Positions 1 through 6,975 are shown, counted from the stretch's first letter. The stretch: 20,757 nucleotides of DNA from an uncultured Clostridia bacterium (GCA_937893735.1 CALBGD010000172.1:1-20757); one strand, 5' to 3'. Program-made: numbers and translations. Notes: generated from the sequence alone by a model not told the origin.

Positions 1-1416
1 CTCCCATGTGCGCTTCTGACCGCTGACGTCCATTGTGACGGTGGCAGTGATATGCTCGCCCTGAGTATAGTGAGCCTCCACAAATTTCAGCTTGCCCTGC
101 GGCTCCAGATAGGTCTTTTCGAAGATATCGTATATTTCACTGGGGTGGAGCTCCTTGTGCTGATGGTCGGACACTCCCTTGACAACATAGCCGAAATGCT
201 CGCGCATCTTAGGCGGCATGATAATGCCGTAGGTCTGCTCCATGAGGAATCCGATACCGCCCTTGCCGCTCTGGCTGTTGATGCGGATAACGTCGCCCTC
301 GTATTCTCTGCCGATATCGTGCGGATCGATCGGGATATAGGGAACGTTCCAGTGCTCCGGATCCTTCTCGTCGCGCCACTTCATGCCCTTTGCGATAGCG
401 TCCTGGTGTGAGCCGCTGAACGCCGCGAATACAAGCTGACCGCTGTACGGCATACGCTCGTAAACGTGCATTCTGGTGAGCCGCTCGTAGATGGAAGCCA
501 GCTCCGGCAGATTGCTGAAATCAAGGTTCGGCTCAACGCCGTGGGAGTACATATTGAGCGCCAGAGTTACAATGTCCACGTTGCCGGTGCGTTCGCCGTT
601 TCCGAACAGAGTGCCCTCAACACGGTCTGCGCCTGCGAGCAGTCCGAGCTCCGTGTCCGCGATACCGCATCCGCGGTCGTTGTGCGGGTGGAGGGAAATT
701 TCGAGGGATTCCCTGTTGTGCAGCACCTTGCACATATATTCTACCTGCTGTGCGTAAACGTGCGGGAGGCTCTCCTCGACCGTAACGGGCAGGTTGATGA
801 TCACCTTCCAGTCGGGAGTAGGCTGCCAGATGTCGATAACTGCGTTGCATATCTCAGCCGCGAATTCCGGCTCTGTTCCGGTGAAGCTCTCCGGGGAGTA
901 CTCAAAGCGGAAGTTTCCGGGGGTCTTTTCGCGGTATTCCTTGAGGAGCTTCGCGCCGGTAACGGCGATACCGATTATCTCCTCCTTGCTCTTGCGGAAC
1001 ACCTGCTCGCGCTGTGCCACAGAAGTGGAGTTATACAGATGAACGATAGCGTTCTTGCAGCCGTCCAGCGCCTCAAAGGTCTTTTTGATGATGTGCTCGC
1101 GGCTCTGGGTCAGCACTTGAACGGTAACGTCGTCCGGAATGAGGTTCTGCTCGATAAGCGCGCGGCAGAATTCGTATTCCGTCTCAGAAGCCGCCGGGAA
1201 TCCTATCTCTATCTCCTTGAAGCCGACCTCTACCAACTTCTTGAAGAACTCCAGCTTCTCGTCAAGGCTCATAGGGATAATGAGCGCCTGATTTCCGTCG
1301 CGGAGGTCAACGCTGCACCACTTGGGCGCTTTCTCAATGTAGTCCTTCTCAGCCCAATCCATGCATCTGAACGGAGGCATGAAATATCTTCTTGCGTACT
1401 TGCTTGCTTGTGTCAT
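1..1416 (-). CDS. leuA: 2-isopropylmalate synthase (LeuA, type 2), 3' end outside window
   Basis: Catalyses acetyl-CoA + 2-oxoisovalerate to 2-isopropylmalate, the committed step of leucine synthesis, in the cytoplasm. The frame runs open from ATG at 1416 to the window edge (472 codons), so the C-terminal end is missing; type-2 enzymes are usually about 550-620 residues. The N-terminus reads APKWCSVDLRDGNQAL, the signature of the longer LeuA form found in actinobacteria and many clostridia. Further on come the metal-binding motif HPHNDRG, then GNGERTGNVD and SGSHQDAIAKG. The edge of the window lies in what should be the leucine-binding regulatory domain. An AGGAAAG ribosome binding site lies about 8 nt before the ATG. 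The gene stands alone behind a T-box leader and its own promoter, so transcription is predicted to depend on leucyl-tRNA charging. The identification is secure. Confidence 0.95.
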   Translation of the reverse strand, partial: MTQASKYARRYFMPPFRCMDWAEKDYIEKAPKWCSVDLRDGNQALIIPMSLDEKLEFFKKLVEVGFKEIEIGFPAASETEYEFCRALIEQNLIPDDVTVQVLTQSREHIIKKTFEALDGCKNAIVHLYNSTSVAQREQVFRKSKEEIIGIAVTGAKLLKEYREKTPGNFRFEYSPESFTGTEPEFAAEICNAVIDIWQPTPDWKVIINLPVTVEESLPHVYAQQVEYMCKVLHNRESLEISLHPHNDRGCGIADTELGLLAGADRVEGTLFGNGERTGNVDIVTLALNMYSHGVEPNLDFSNLPELASIYERLTRMHVYERMPYSGQLVFAAFSGSHQDAIAKGMKWRDEKDPEHWNVPYIPIDPHDIGREYEGDVIRINSQSGKGGIGFLMEQTYGIIMPPKMREHFGYVVKGVSDHQHKELHPSEIYDIFEKTYLEPQGKLKFVEAHYTQGEHITATVTMDVSGQKRTWE

Positions 1417-1503
1417 TGCTCTCTTTCCTTTCCGGGCAAAGCCCCGCGCCATCGCGCGCAAAATATAGATACAGACGAACTGTTGAACTGCATTACCGCA
1501 AAT

Positions 1504-1534
1504 AAAAAAGCTCCATCTCATAAAGAGATGAAGC
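1504..1534 (-). terminator. T-box-controlled terminator before leuA
   Basis: On the minus strand a stem of GCTTCATCTC against GAGATGGAGC is followed by TTTTTT (1504-1509). It sits directly downstream of the T-box core and about 90 nt before the leuA ATG, as expected for the off state of a transcriptional T-box. Confidence 0.88.
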
Positions 1535-1764
1535 TGAAAACTCCACGGTACCACTCTCATTGGCAGAAAACTGCCCACTCGTACACATCAGACAATGTGC
1601 CTCTCGATAACGGGAGAAACCGTAACGGCTTAGTTAGTTGCCTGTTCAGCCGTTCTGCTCAAGGAGGAGCTATGACCCTGCCGCTCTGCCGGCTCGCACC
1701 AACCGCCGGTTCTCTGGAAGTGCTCCAGGGCTTTGTTTCCTTTCGTCGCATTTCAACATATTCT
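1504..1764 (-). promoter_or_regulatory. T-box leader (tRNA-sensing riboswitch) of leuA
   Basis: On the minus strand the leader contains the T-box core AGTGGTACCGTGG (1543-1556), just before a terminator hairpin, and an upstream Stem I-like region with GGTGCGAGCCGG. These are hallmarks of leaders that read the charging state of a tRNA and switch between terminator and antiterminator. A candidate specifier is a CTC (Leu) codon at 1667-1669, in a region flanked by pairing AAGGA/TCCTT and CCCTG/CAGGG strands. Leucine fits the downstream leuA. The exact specifier triplet is my inference, since a second CTC overlaps nearby at 1664-1666. Confidence 0.9.
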
Positions 1765-1770
1765 ATAAAG

Positions 1771-1799
1771 ATTATATCACGCGATTTCCCTTTTGTCAA
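1771..1799 (-). promoter_or_regulatory. Sigma-A-type promoter of leuA
   Basis: Minus strand: TTGACA (1799-1794), a 17-nt spacer, then TATAAT (1776-1771), a perfect consensus. Transcription would begin near 1764, giving a leader of about 350 nt that contains the T-box. The -35 lies only 27 nt beyond the stop codon of the upstream gene. Confidence 0.9.
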
Positions 1800-1826
1800 G
1801 GGGTGGAAGTAAATTTTACGGCGTTT

Positions 1827-2183
1827 CTACGCTGATATCCTGCTGTCCATGTTGAACACCAGCTTCCACCTGCCGTTCCTTTCCAGCCATGTGGAGGTTA
1901 TGTGGAACTTCCCGGAAAGGTCGGCATTTTCCGGCTTCCCGGCGGCGGTGGTTATGACGTAATGCACCTGAACCATTCCCGGAGCCTCGCACACGGTTTC
2001 AAACCCCTCTATCTCAAACGAAGCGCAGTCAAATTTGCGGATTATTTCCGCATAATCCGCCCCGGAGCAGCGGAATCCCCCGCAGACCATAACGGCTTTC
2101 TCGTCCACAAGCTCCAGAAACGCCGTCTTATCCCGCGCCTGAGCCGCGCGCCACATCTTTTCTTCAAGTTCTCTTATAAACAT
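1827..2183 (-). CDS. NTF2-like/DUF4440-type small protein
   Basis: A 118-residue soluble protein with the layout of the NTF2-like (SnoaL/DUF4440) fold: an N-terminal helix MFIRELEEKMWRAAQARD, a middle strand-rich part, and a C-terminal ITSTWLERNGRWKLVFNMDS. The last segment closely resembles the closing strands of DUF4440 proteins, where a W.....W.LV pattern is typical. The family holds enzymes and binding proteins, so no reaction can be assigned. I chose ATG 2183 because AGAGAGG lies 8 nt upstream. The frame stays open to 2321 and encodes a membrane segment, so a longer membrane-anchored product starting at ATG 2321 is possible, although no good ribosome binding site is seen there. It is the last gene of the unit starting at 5352. 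Confidence 0.72.
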   Translation of the reverse strand: MFIRELEEKMWRAAQARDKTAFLELVDEKAVMVCGGFRCSGADYAEIIRKFDCASFEIEGFETVCEAPGMVQVHYVITTAAGKPENADLSGKFHITSTWLERNGRWKLVFNMDSRISA

Positions 2184-2354
2184 TGTAGTACCTCTCTGTA
2201 ACTTTTTCCTGTGAATCATTATAAGACTTGCCGCACAGCCTGCGGCTATGGCAACCGCCAGCGCTATAAACGCAGACGGAATCCATATAAAGGCAATGCC
2301 GAATCCAGTCCCCGCGTTCATTCTGCCATAATCCGGGTTGAACAGCTCAAACGC
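2184..2354 (-). pseudogene. In-frame continuation of the small membrane protein after a TGA
   Basis: Directly after the TGA stop of the 2618-2355 gene the same frame stays open for 57 codons. It encodes AFELFNPDYGRMNAGTGF, then a strongly hydrophobic segment (IAFIWIPSAFIALAVAIAA onward) and a basic end (HRKKLQ), which together look like a loop plus a fourth transmembrane helix. It then runs without a stop into the NTF2-like gene. The simplest reading is the tail of a four-helix membrane protein cut off by a nonsense codon. Readthrough, or use of the ATG at 2321, remains possible. Confidence 0.5.
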
Positions 2355-2618
2355 TCAGTTCCACCATCTCAGCCCGTATGCCAGGATAAATGCAGGAACC
2401 GTCAGGCACACAGAGCAAACGCACTTTAAAACAAGCCGCCGTACATTCCCTGAAAAAATCAGCGCCGCCAGAATCAGCGCCAGCACCGGGCACAGATAGT
2501 ACGCCTCGCTCCACACCGCAGCCCCGAAGGATACATATGTCAGGCAGAGCGCCGGACACAGGATTCCCTCGACAGCCGCCAGCGCATTCAGTACCCATTC
2601 CTTTTTCATGTCAGCCAT
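2355..2618 (-). CDS. Small membrane protein, probably truncated by TGA
   Basis: An 87-residue product starting MADMKKEW, with three hydrophobic stretches at roughly residues 10-32, 40-57 and 65-82, which makes it an integral membrane protein of unknown function. The start ATG (2618) lies 13 nt inside the end of the cysteine desulfurase gene, so translation is probably coupled. A second in-frame ATG (codon 4) overlaps the desulfurase stop as ATGA. The reading ends at TGA right after GLRWWN. The same frame continues with a plausible fourth helix, so the gene may be a disrupted four-helix protein. I recognise no family. Confidence 0.6.
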   Translation of the reverse strand: MADMKKEWVLNALAAVEGILCPALCLTYVSFGAAVWSEAYYLCPVLALILAALIFSGNVRRLVLKCVCSVCLTVPAFILAYGLRWWN

Positions 2619-3763
2619 TTCACCCCCCGCAGCTCCCGCAAGGTCTCCACCGTTTCCCGTACCGCCTGAGCCGCCGCGTCGATTTCCTCAGCGGTATTCC
2701 GCGCTGAAACAGTGAGCCTGAGCGAGCCTTTGAGCATTTCCCCCGGAACCCCCATAGCCCTCAGCACATGGGAGGGCTCCTCCTCGCCGCTGGCGCACGC
2801 GGAACCCGAGGAAGCGCACACGCCGCGCAGGTCAAGCCCCAGTACGAGGGATTCCCCCTCAACTCCCGCAAAGGAAACATTCACATTCCCCGCAAGCCTG
2901 CCGGAAGCACTGCCGTTCAACCTGCTCCCGGGGATCTCCAGCAGAGCCCTTGTCAGCCTGTCCCGCAGCCCGCGCACATATTCTGTGTCGCGCGCAATAT
3001 TCCCGCAGGATATCTCCAGCGCCTTTCCCATAGCGGCTATCGCGGCGGTGTTTTCCGTGCCGGAGCGCATACCGCTCTCCTGACCGCCGCCGAAAATCAG
3101 CGGCTCCAGCGGAACGTCCCGGCGGCAGTACAGGAATCCAGCCCCGCGAATCCCGCCAAATTTATGTGCAGAGACCGACAGCATATCACAGCCGATGTCC
3201 TCCACGTCAAGCGGGATATGCCCCGCCGCCTGAACCGCGTCCGTATGGAATACCGCGCCGCATTTTCTGCACAGCTCCGCGATTTCTTTTATCGGCTGAA
3301 TGGTGCCGACTTCGTTGTTCGCCGCCATGACTGACGCAGCCGCCGTATTTTCATCAATCAGCTCCCTTGCCTGCGCCATGTCGATGAATCCATCGCTGTC
3401 AGCCCCGATATACTTCACCTCGAAGCCCTCCGCTTCCAGAGCCTTGCAGGTATTCAGCACAGCCGGGTGCTCAATAGCTGTGGTGACTATCCTGTTTCTC
3501 CCGGCTCTCCTGCCGGAAAGCGCCGCCGCCCTCAGCGCCATGTTATCCGATTCTGTCCCGCCGGAGGTGAAATATATCTCGTCCGGCTTAGCGCCTATCG
3601 CGCGGGCGCACCTTTCCCGCGCCTCTATTATCGCAAGAGCCGCGCGCCTGCCCTGCGCGTGTATCGACGAGGGATTCCCGCAGCACTCCGTCAGAAACGG
3701 CATTGCCGCTTCAAGAGCCTCCGGCAGCACCGGAGCACTCGCCGCATTGTCAAGGTAAATCAC
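2606..3763 (-). CDS. Cysteine desulfurase, NifS/IscS class
   Basis: A pyridoxal-phosphate enzyme that removes sulfur from cysteine (giving alanine) and passes it as a persulfide to Fe-S cluster or thiolation pathways. The sequence shows the N-terminal IYLDNAAS, TSGGTESDN (PLP phosphate binding), IEHP with His99, ANNEVGTIQPI, SAHKFGG with the PLP lysine at about Lys201, and the catalytic loop SSGSACASG with Cys323. The length of 385 residues is normal for the group. I chose the GTG start at 3763: AAGGAGG lies 8 nt upstream, the product then begins directly at the conserved IYLDNAA, and GTGA overlaps the stop of the upstream gene by 4 nt. No iscU-like scaffold or thiI-like gene is adjacent, so the sulfur acceptor cannot be named from context. 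Confidence 0.93.
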   Translation of the reverse strand: MIYLDNAASAPVLPEALEAAMPFLTECCGNPSSIHAQGRRAALAIIEARERCARAIGAKPDEIYFTSGGTESDNMALRAAALSGRRAGRNRIVTTAIEHPAVLNTCKALEAEGFEVKYIGADSDGFIDMAQARELIDENTAAASVMAANNEVGTIQPIKEIAELCRKCGAVFHTDAVQAAGHIPLDVEDIGCDMLSVSAHKFGGIRGAGFLYCRRDVPLEPLIFGGGQESGMRSGTENTAAIAAMGKALEISCGNIARDTEYVRGLRDRLTRALLEIPGSRLNGSASGRLAGNVNVSFAGVEGESLVLGLDLRGVCASSGSACASGEEEPSHVLRAMGVPGEMLKGSLRLTVSARNTAEEIDAAAQAVRETVETLRELRGVKWLT

Positions 3764-4584
3764 CGCGAAGCCCTCCTTATTTTGTCGATAGTCCATTCCC
3801 ACTCCGGGAAATCCCGCCGGATACGCGCTTCAAACCGCCCGCACAGCTCCCGCCGGAGCTCCGGGTGTTCCCTCATCTGCTGCTTTGCTCCCCACAGATG
3901 TGTGTAGTTCTCCTGCGGGAAGAACAGCATATCCTTGTCCAGCAGGGTTTTCACACCGATGCCGGTGTATTCCGCGCACATGGCCGCCATACGCTGCTCC
4001 GCGAAAACCATGTACCTGAGCCATTCCCCGCACCTGTCTGCGGACTTCATGAACGCGACAGCCTGCGAGGTGTAGAACTCCTTGAAGCTCTCGTCCGGGA
4101 CGTAGAAAAACGCAGTGTTCAGCGGAAGTACCTCCCGGCTGAAATCCGGTATGCTGTGCCCCCTTGCCGAGAAATACTCCAGCGGCGGGTAAATATCCGG
4201 ATTAAGGTCCTCCCGGTGGGCCGCGATTATCTCCATGCCGAATTCCGGCTTGTTCCACACGATGAAATCCGTATCTATCATCACGCATGGAGCCTCCATC
4301 TGCTTCATCGCAAGGAGCTTCCCCGCCGCCCAGAACATAACCGGGTCAATGCCGTCAAGGTCGTCCGGAACGGTGTCCCGCAGCTCGTCCCAGACTGTCT
4401 CCAGCCCTGAGCTTCTGATGTATTCCGCCGCCGGGCGGTCCGTGTAAAGGAAGATACGGCTGCCGTCCCTGCGCCAAGTCAGCGCGGAGAGAACAGCGCA
4501 GTAAAGGTCAAAATCCTCTAAAGCAAAAGCCCCGTTATTTTTCGCGAAAAACGGAGCCGTAGAAATTATATGAAATGCGTCCAA
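3760..4584 (-). CDS. Glycosyltransferase-like protein with DXD motif
   Basis: A 274-residue soluble protein. The N-terminal half has a Rossmann-like layout: MDAFHIIST, SRIFLYTDRPAAEYI, then APCVMIDTDFIVW. The DTD at residues 104-106 at the end of a hydrophobic strand is the nucleotide-sugar/metal motif of GT-A-fold glycosyltransferases. Later come LPLNTAFFYVPDESF and a Trp-rich C-terminus. It resembles clostridial proteins annotated only as DUF-type glycosyltransferases; donor and acceptor are unknown. It starts with TTG at 4584, six nt after AAGGA. It follows the Gly/Ser/Phe-repeat gene by 15 nt and overlaps the desulfurase start by 4 nt. An attractive but unproven idea is that the repeat protein is its acceptor. 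Confidence 0.65.
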   Translation of the reverse strand: MDAFHIISTAPFFAKNNGAFALEDFDLYCAVLSALTWRRDGSRIFLYTDRPAAEYIRSSGLETVWDELRDTVPDDLDGIDPVMFWAAGKLLAMKQMEAPCVMIDTDFIVWNKPEFGMEIIAAHREDLNPDIYPPLEYFSARGHSIPDFSREVLPLNTAFFYVPDESFKEFYTSQAVAFMKSADRCGEWLRYMVFAEQRMAAMCAEYTGIGVKTLLDKDMLFFPQENYTHLWGAKQQMREHPELRRELCGRFEARIRRDFPEWEWTIDKIRRASR

Positions 4585-4599
4585 GGCATATCCTTTCTG

Positions 4600-5352
4600 T
4601 CAGATGATGTGGATACCATAGCCGAAGCAGTCCAGCGGGCATTTACGCAGGCATTCGTACATTATTCTGTCGTATTCCTCAGCCGTCATGCCGTTCCAGC
4701 CGCAGAAGCTGCCATAAGCTCCGCCGAACGACCCGAAAATCGGAAATGAACCGCCGAAAGACCCTCTATTAAACGAGCCTAGCAGATAAGCCCCCGAGCC
4801 GAACACATATGACCCGAACCTGAACGACCCACCCCGGAAAGAGCCTCTGAAGCTCCCGCCGAAGCGCCATTCCCACTCCCATTCCCAGAGCCGGAATTTT
4901 CTGAAGCTGCCAAATCCGCTCCCGGAATAGCTCCCGGAAAGGAAACTGCCGTAATATCCCGAGCCGGAGAAAAAGCCGCCAGCGCTCCCAGAGCCTGCGC
5001 CAAAGCTGCCAGCAAATCCGGAGCCCGCAGTATACGATGTGCCCACCGCACCAGAGCCAGAAAAACTCCCAGCGTTAGGCACGCTGTGTTCCGCCGCCGG
5101 AATTCCGCAGAACACCTCGCGGCGGTCAGGGGTTTCTTTCCCGAAAGCCCTTGAAAGCTGAACGTCAAGGTCAGGAGAATCCGGGTCCAGCTTTTCGAGC
5201 TTGTCCGCGAATGCTTCGCCGCCGTGCTCCCTGAGCCATTCGATGAGTCGTCCCCCGAGGAAATATCCCCTGAGTGCAGCTATATCAAAATTATCCGCGA
5301 TCTCAGCCGCGTCAGATATCCTGCACCTGTTGAACCACAGACAGCAGTCCAC
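4600..5352 (-). CDS. Gly-Ser-Phe repeat protein with N-terminal helical domain
   Basis: A 250-residue protein of unknown function in three parts. Residues 1-75 form a compact domain, starting VDCCLWFNRCR and continuing NFDIAALRGYFLGG, RLIEWLREHGG and LDVQLSRAFG. I recall similar short helical modules at the front of various clostridial proteins but cannot name the family. Residues 95-216 are low complexity: twelve GSF triplets plus many GSG/GSY units, interrupted by LWEWEWEWRF at 154-163. Residues 217-250 carry Cys217, Cys234, Cys238 and Cys242 and end FGYGIHII. No signal peptide or membrane helix is visible. I prefer GTG 5352, preceded by AGGGGGTG with suitable spacing; ATG 5391 is the longer alternative but has a poor ribosome binding site. 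Synonymous codons vary between repeats, which argues for selection on the peptide. It is the first gene of a five-gene unit. Confidence 0.72.
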   Translation of the reverse strand: MDCCLWFNRCRISDAAEIADNFDIAALRGYFLGGRLIEWLREHGGEAFADKLEKLDPDSPDLDVQLSRAFGKETPDRREVFCGIPAAEHSVPNAGSFSGSGAVGTSYTAGSGFAGSFGAGSGSAGGFFSGSGYYGSFLSGSYSGSGFGSFRKFRLWEWEWEWRFGGSFRGSFRGGSFRFGSYVFGSGAYLLGSFNRGSFGGSFPIFGSFGGAYGSFCGWNGMTAEEYDRIMYECLRKCPLDCFGYGIHII

Positions 5353-5422
5353 GGAGCCACCCCCTCTGCTCAGAAATAAAGCCTTCCCCATCGGCTTTGC
5401 CCTATTTTATCACTCATATGCT

Positions 5423-5451
5423 ATTATATCATAACTTCGAAAATAATGCAA
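5423..5451 (-). promoter_or_regulatory. Promoter of the repeat-protein operon
   Basis: Minus strand: TTGCAT (5451-5446), 17-nt spacer, TATAAT (5428-5423). It lies about 70 nt upstream of the chosen GTG start. The -35 hexamer is part of the right half of an inverted repeat (5446-5475), so binding there would block RNA polymerase. Confidence 0.82.
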
Positions 5452-5475
5452 CAAAAAATATAATATTTGTTGCAT
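5446..5475. repeat. Perfect inverted repeat, candidate operator
   Basis: ATGCAACAAA (5446-5455) and TTTGTTGCAT (5466-5475) are perfect 10-bp inverted arms around an AT-only 10-bp centre. The element covers the -35 of the minus-strand promoter. There is no T-run or stop codon that would make it a terminator. The two-fold symmetry suggests binding by a dimeric regulator, but none is encoded next to it. Confidence 0.6.
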
Positions 5476-5500
5476 TTACACAACGGTAATTGAACCCGAA

Positions 5501-5533
5501 AACAAAACAGCCGGAGCTGTCGCAGTCGGCTGT
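5501..5533 (-). terminator. Rho-independent terminator of the PilZ-GGDEF-ParA-ComFB unit
   Basis: On the minus strand ACAGCCG and CGGCTGT pair around a 13-nt loop and are followed by TTTGTTTTC. The stem begins immediately after the stop codon of the ComFB-like gene, so the upstream four-gene unit probably ends here. Confidence 0.78.
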
Positions 5534-6199
5534 CTATTCGTGGAAATTGCGTTTCTTGCTGCCTATCATAAGCTTCATCATGACCGAAACGACTGTCCTT
5601 TTTATTGAGGAAACAAGCTGCTTTTCCTCCGCCGTGAACCCGTCGTAGTCAAGCCCGGCAAGCTCCGGCATATCAATGTATCTTGACGGGATCTCAGCCC
5701 CGGCAAGCCTTGCGAGCTCGGTGCAGCAGCGCCGGCACTGGCAGGCGTTGAACCGCTTAAGTATCTCCGGCGCGGTATTTTCCGCCACGATCTTTGTAAG
5801 GTCGCGGGAGACCATCGCACTCTCGTCGCGGGTCATTTCCTGTGCCTGCCGCCGAATTATACGCGTCAGCGGCTCTATCCTGCGGAGCTGCTTCGGAATA
5901 CGGCTTTTCCCCGCCGCAATGACCTGATTATCCGCCGCCGCGACATCTTTCATCAGCTTCATGACGCTCGGGGTCTTTATCGACTGATACTCCGGCTCCT
6001 CATATTCCGGTTCCGTATGCACCTCAGATTCCCTGCGCCCTTTTCCTGCGGAATTCCGTGTTTTTTCAGCAGATTTCGCCGATTTCCCAGCACAATTCCC
6101 CGCCTTGGTTTTTTCGCGCTTCTTCTCTGTAACTAAAACCACGTCTTCATGGCCGCCCATATCGTAATGCTCAGAAAACAGATCCTTGCACTCCGTCAT
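5534..6199 (-). CDS. ComFB-like (late competence ComFB family) protein with basic N-terminal extension
   Basis: A 221-residue protein. Residues 1-75 are charged, low complexity and probably disordered (many Lys, Arg, Ser, Glu). Residues 130-212 match the ComFB pattern: a helix, ILKRFNACQCRRCCTELARL with Cys153/155/158/159, then AEIPSRYIDMPEL and a C-terminal helix. From memory, Bacillus ComFB has the equivalent ACTCQVCQNDVLALSLNKV and then SPSYV. ComFB proteins from cyanobacteria have been reported as cyclic dinucleotide receptors, which fits neighbouring PilZ and GGDEF genes. The ATG overlaps the parA stop (ATGA, 6196-6199), so the two are translationally coupled. Ligand binding here is inference; the family call rests on the motif and lengths. 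Confidence 0.72.
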   Translation of the reverse strand: MTECKDLFSEHYDMGGHEDVVLVTEKKREKTKAGNCAGKSAKSAEKTRNSAGKGRRESEVHTEPEYEEPEYQSIKTPSVMKLMKDVAAADNQVIAAGKSRIPKQLRRIEPLTRIIRRQAQEMTRDESAMVSRDLTKIVAENTAPEILKRFNACQCRRCCTELARLAGAEIPSRYIDMPELAGLDYDGFTAEEKQLVSSIKRTVVSVMMKLMIGSKKRNFHE

Positions 6200-6975
6200 T
6201 TCATAACGGGTTCCGGAAACTGCTCGCCAGTGAGTTCCGTGATAAAGCTTCTGTACTCGCCCGCTACCTTTGATTTTGGCGCATAGGTCAGCACGCTCTC
6301 TCCGTGCGCGGGAGCCTCCGCGATGCAGACACTCGCGCTTATTCTGCTCTTGAAAATCTTGGTATCAAGCTGCTCCGCGATAACATTCGCAAGGTCCTCG
6401 ACATCTCTTGTCAGCAAAAGTCTTGGGTTATACTTGTTGAACAGGATTCCTCCGACCTTAAGTGCCTTGTTGTAGTACCTCTGGACTGCAAAAATGGTCT
6501 GTTTGAGCTGAGCGATTCCCTGAAGGCTGAGTATCTCGCACATCATAGGAATAACGAGCTCGTCTGCCGCAGTGTAGGCGTTTATCGTGAGCACCGACAG
6601 AGCCGGGGGCGTGTCCAGAATTATATAGTCGTAGTTATTCTTGATAGTTGCAAGCTGCTCTCTGAGGATATATTCTCTGCCGACCCCGGTGAGCTCCAGC
6701 TCAACGCCCGAAAGCAGAATATTCGAAGAGATAACGTCGCAGATCTCGCCATGCTGAACGGCTTCTGCAATGTCGCAGTTCTCCTTGAAAACGTCATAGA
6801 TGGTGTAGGTGTCCTCGGACTCCACGCCGAGGGAAAAACTGAGGTTTCCCTGCGGGTCAAGGTCGATGGCGAGGACCTTTTTGCCAAGGCTGGCAAGCCC
6901 TCCGCATACGGCGCTGCAAGTCGTGGTCTTTCCTACGCCGCCTTTCTGGTTAGTGAATGTAATTACCTTTGCCAA
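6196..6975 (-). CDS. ParA/Soj/MinD-family ATPase
   Basis: A 259-residue deviant-Walker ATPase. Visible motifs are KGGVGKTTT at residues 11-19 (both signature lysines), LAIDLDPQGN around Asp38/Asp40, and IILDTPPALS with Asp121. The length is typical for Soj-type proteins. The family forms ATP-dependent dimers on DNA or membrane to position chromosomes, plasmids or protein complexes. No parB gene or obvious parS sites are nearby, and there is no amphipathic membrane-targeting helix at the C-terminus (GEQFPEPVMK). TTG 6975 is the start, with GGAGGT 8 nt upstream. The partner encoded next, overlapping by 4 nt, is a ComFB-like protein, which suggests a positioning role tied to signalling instead of ordinary ParAB segregation. 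Confidence 0.9.
   Translation of the reverse strand: MAKVITFTNQKGGVGKTTTCSAVCGGLASLGKKVLAIDLDPQGNLSFSLGVESEDTYTIYDVFKENCDIAEAVQHGEICDVISSNILLSGVELELTGVGREYILREQLATIKNNYDYIILDTPPALSVLTINAYTAADELVIPMMCEILSLQGIAQLKQTIFAVQRYYNKALKVGGILFNKYNPRLLLTRDVEDLANVIAEQLDTKIFKSRISASVCIAEAPAHGESVLTYAPKSKVAGEYRSFITELTGEQFPEPVMK

Noticed and set aside
466..1812. 448-codon open frame on the plus strand
   Set aside because: It lies opposite leuA and its T-box leader, has no ribosome binding site and no recognisable protein pattern. The minus strand carries clear LeuA motifs throughout the gene part.
2355..2357. TGA as a selenocysteine codon
   Set aside because: Only a weak 4-bp TTGA/TCAA hairpin follows. The flanking residues do not resemble a selenoprotein active site, and TGA is used as a normal stop in adjacent genes.
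4779..5168. 129-codon frame overlapping the GSF repeat gene on the same strand
   Set aside because: A frame-shifted reading of the repeat region. The GSF frame has a sensible start, the operon spacing and a structured N-terminal domain, whereas this frame starts inside that gene without a ribosome binding site.
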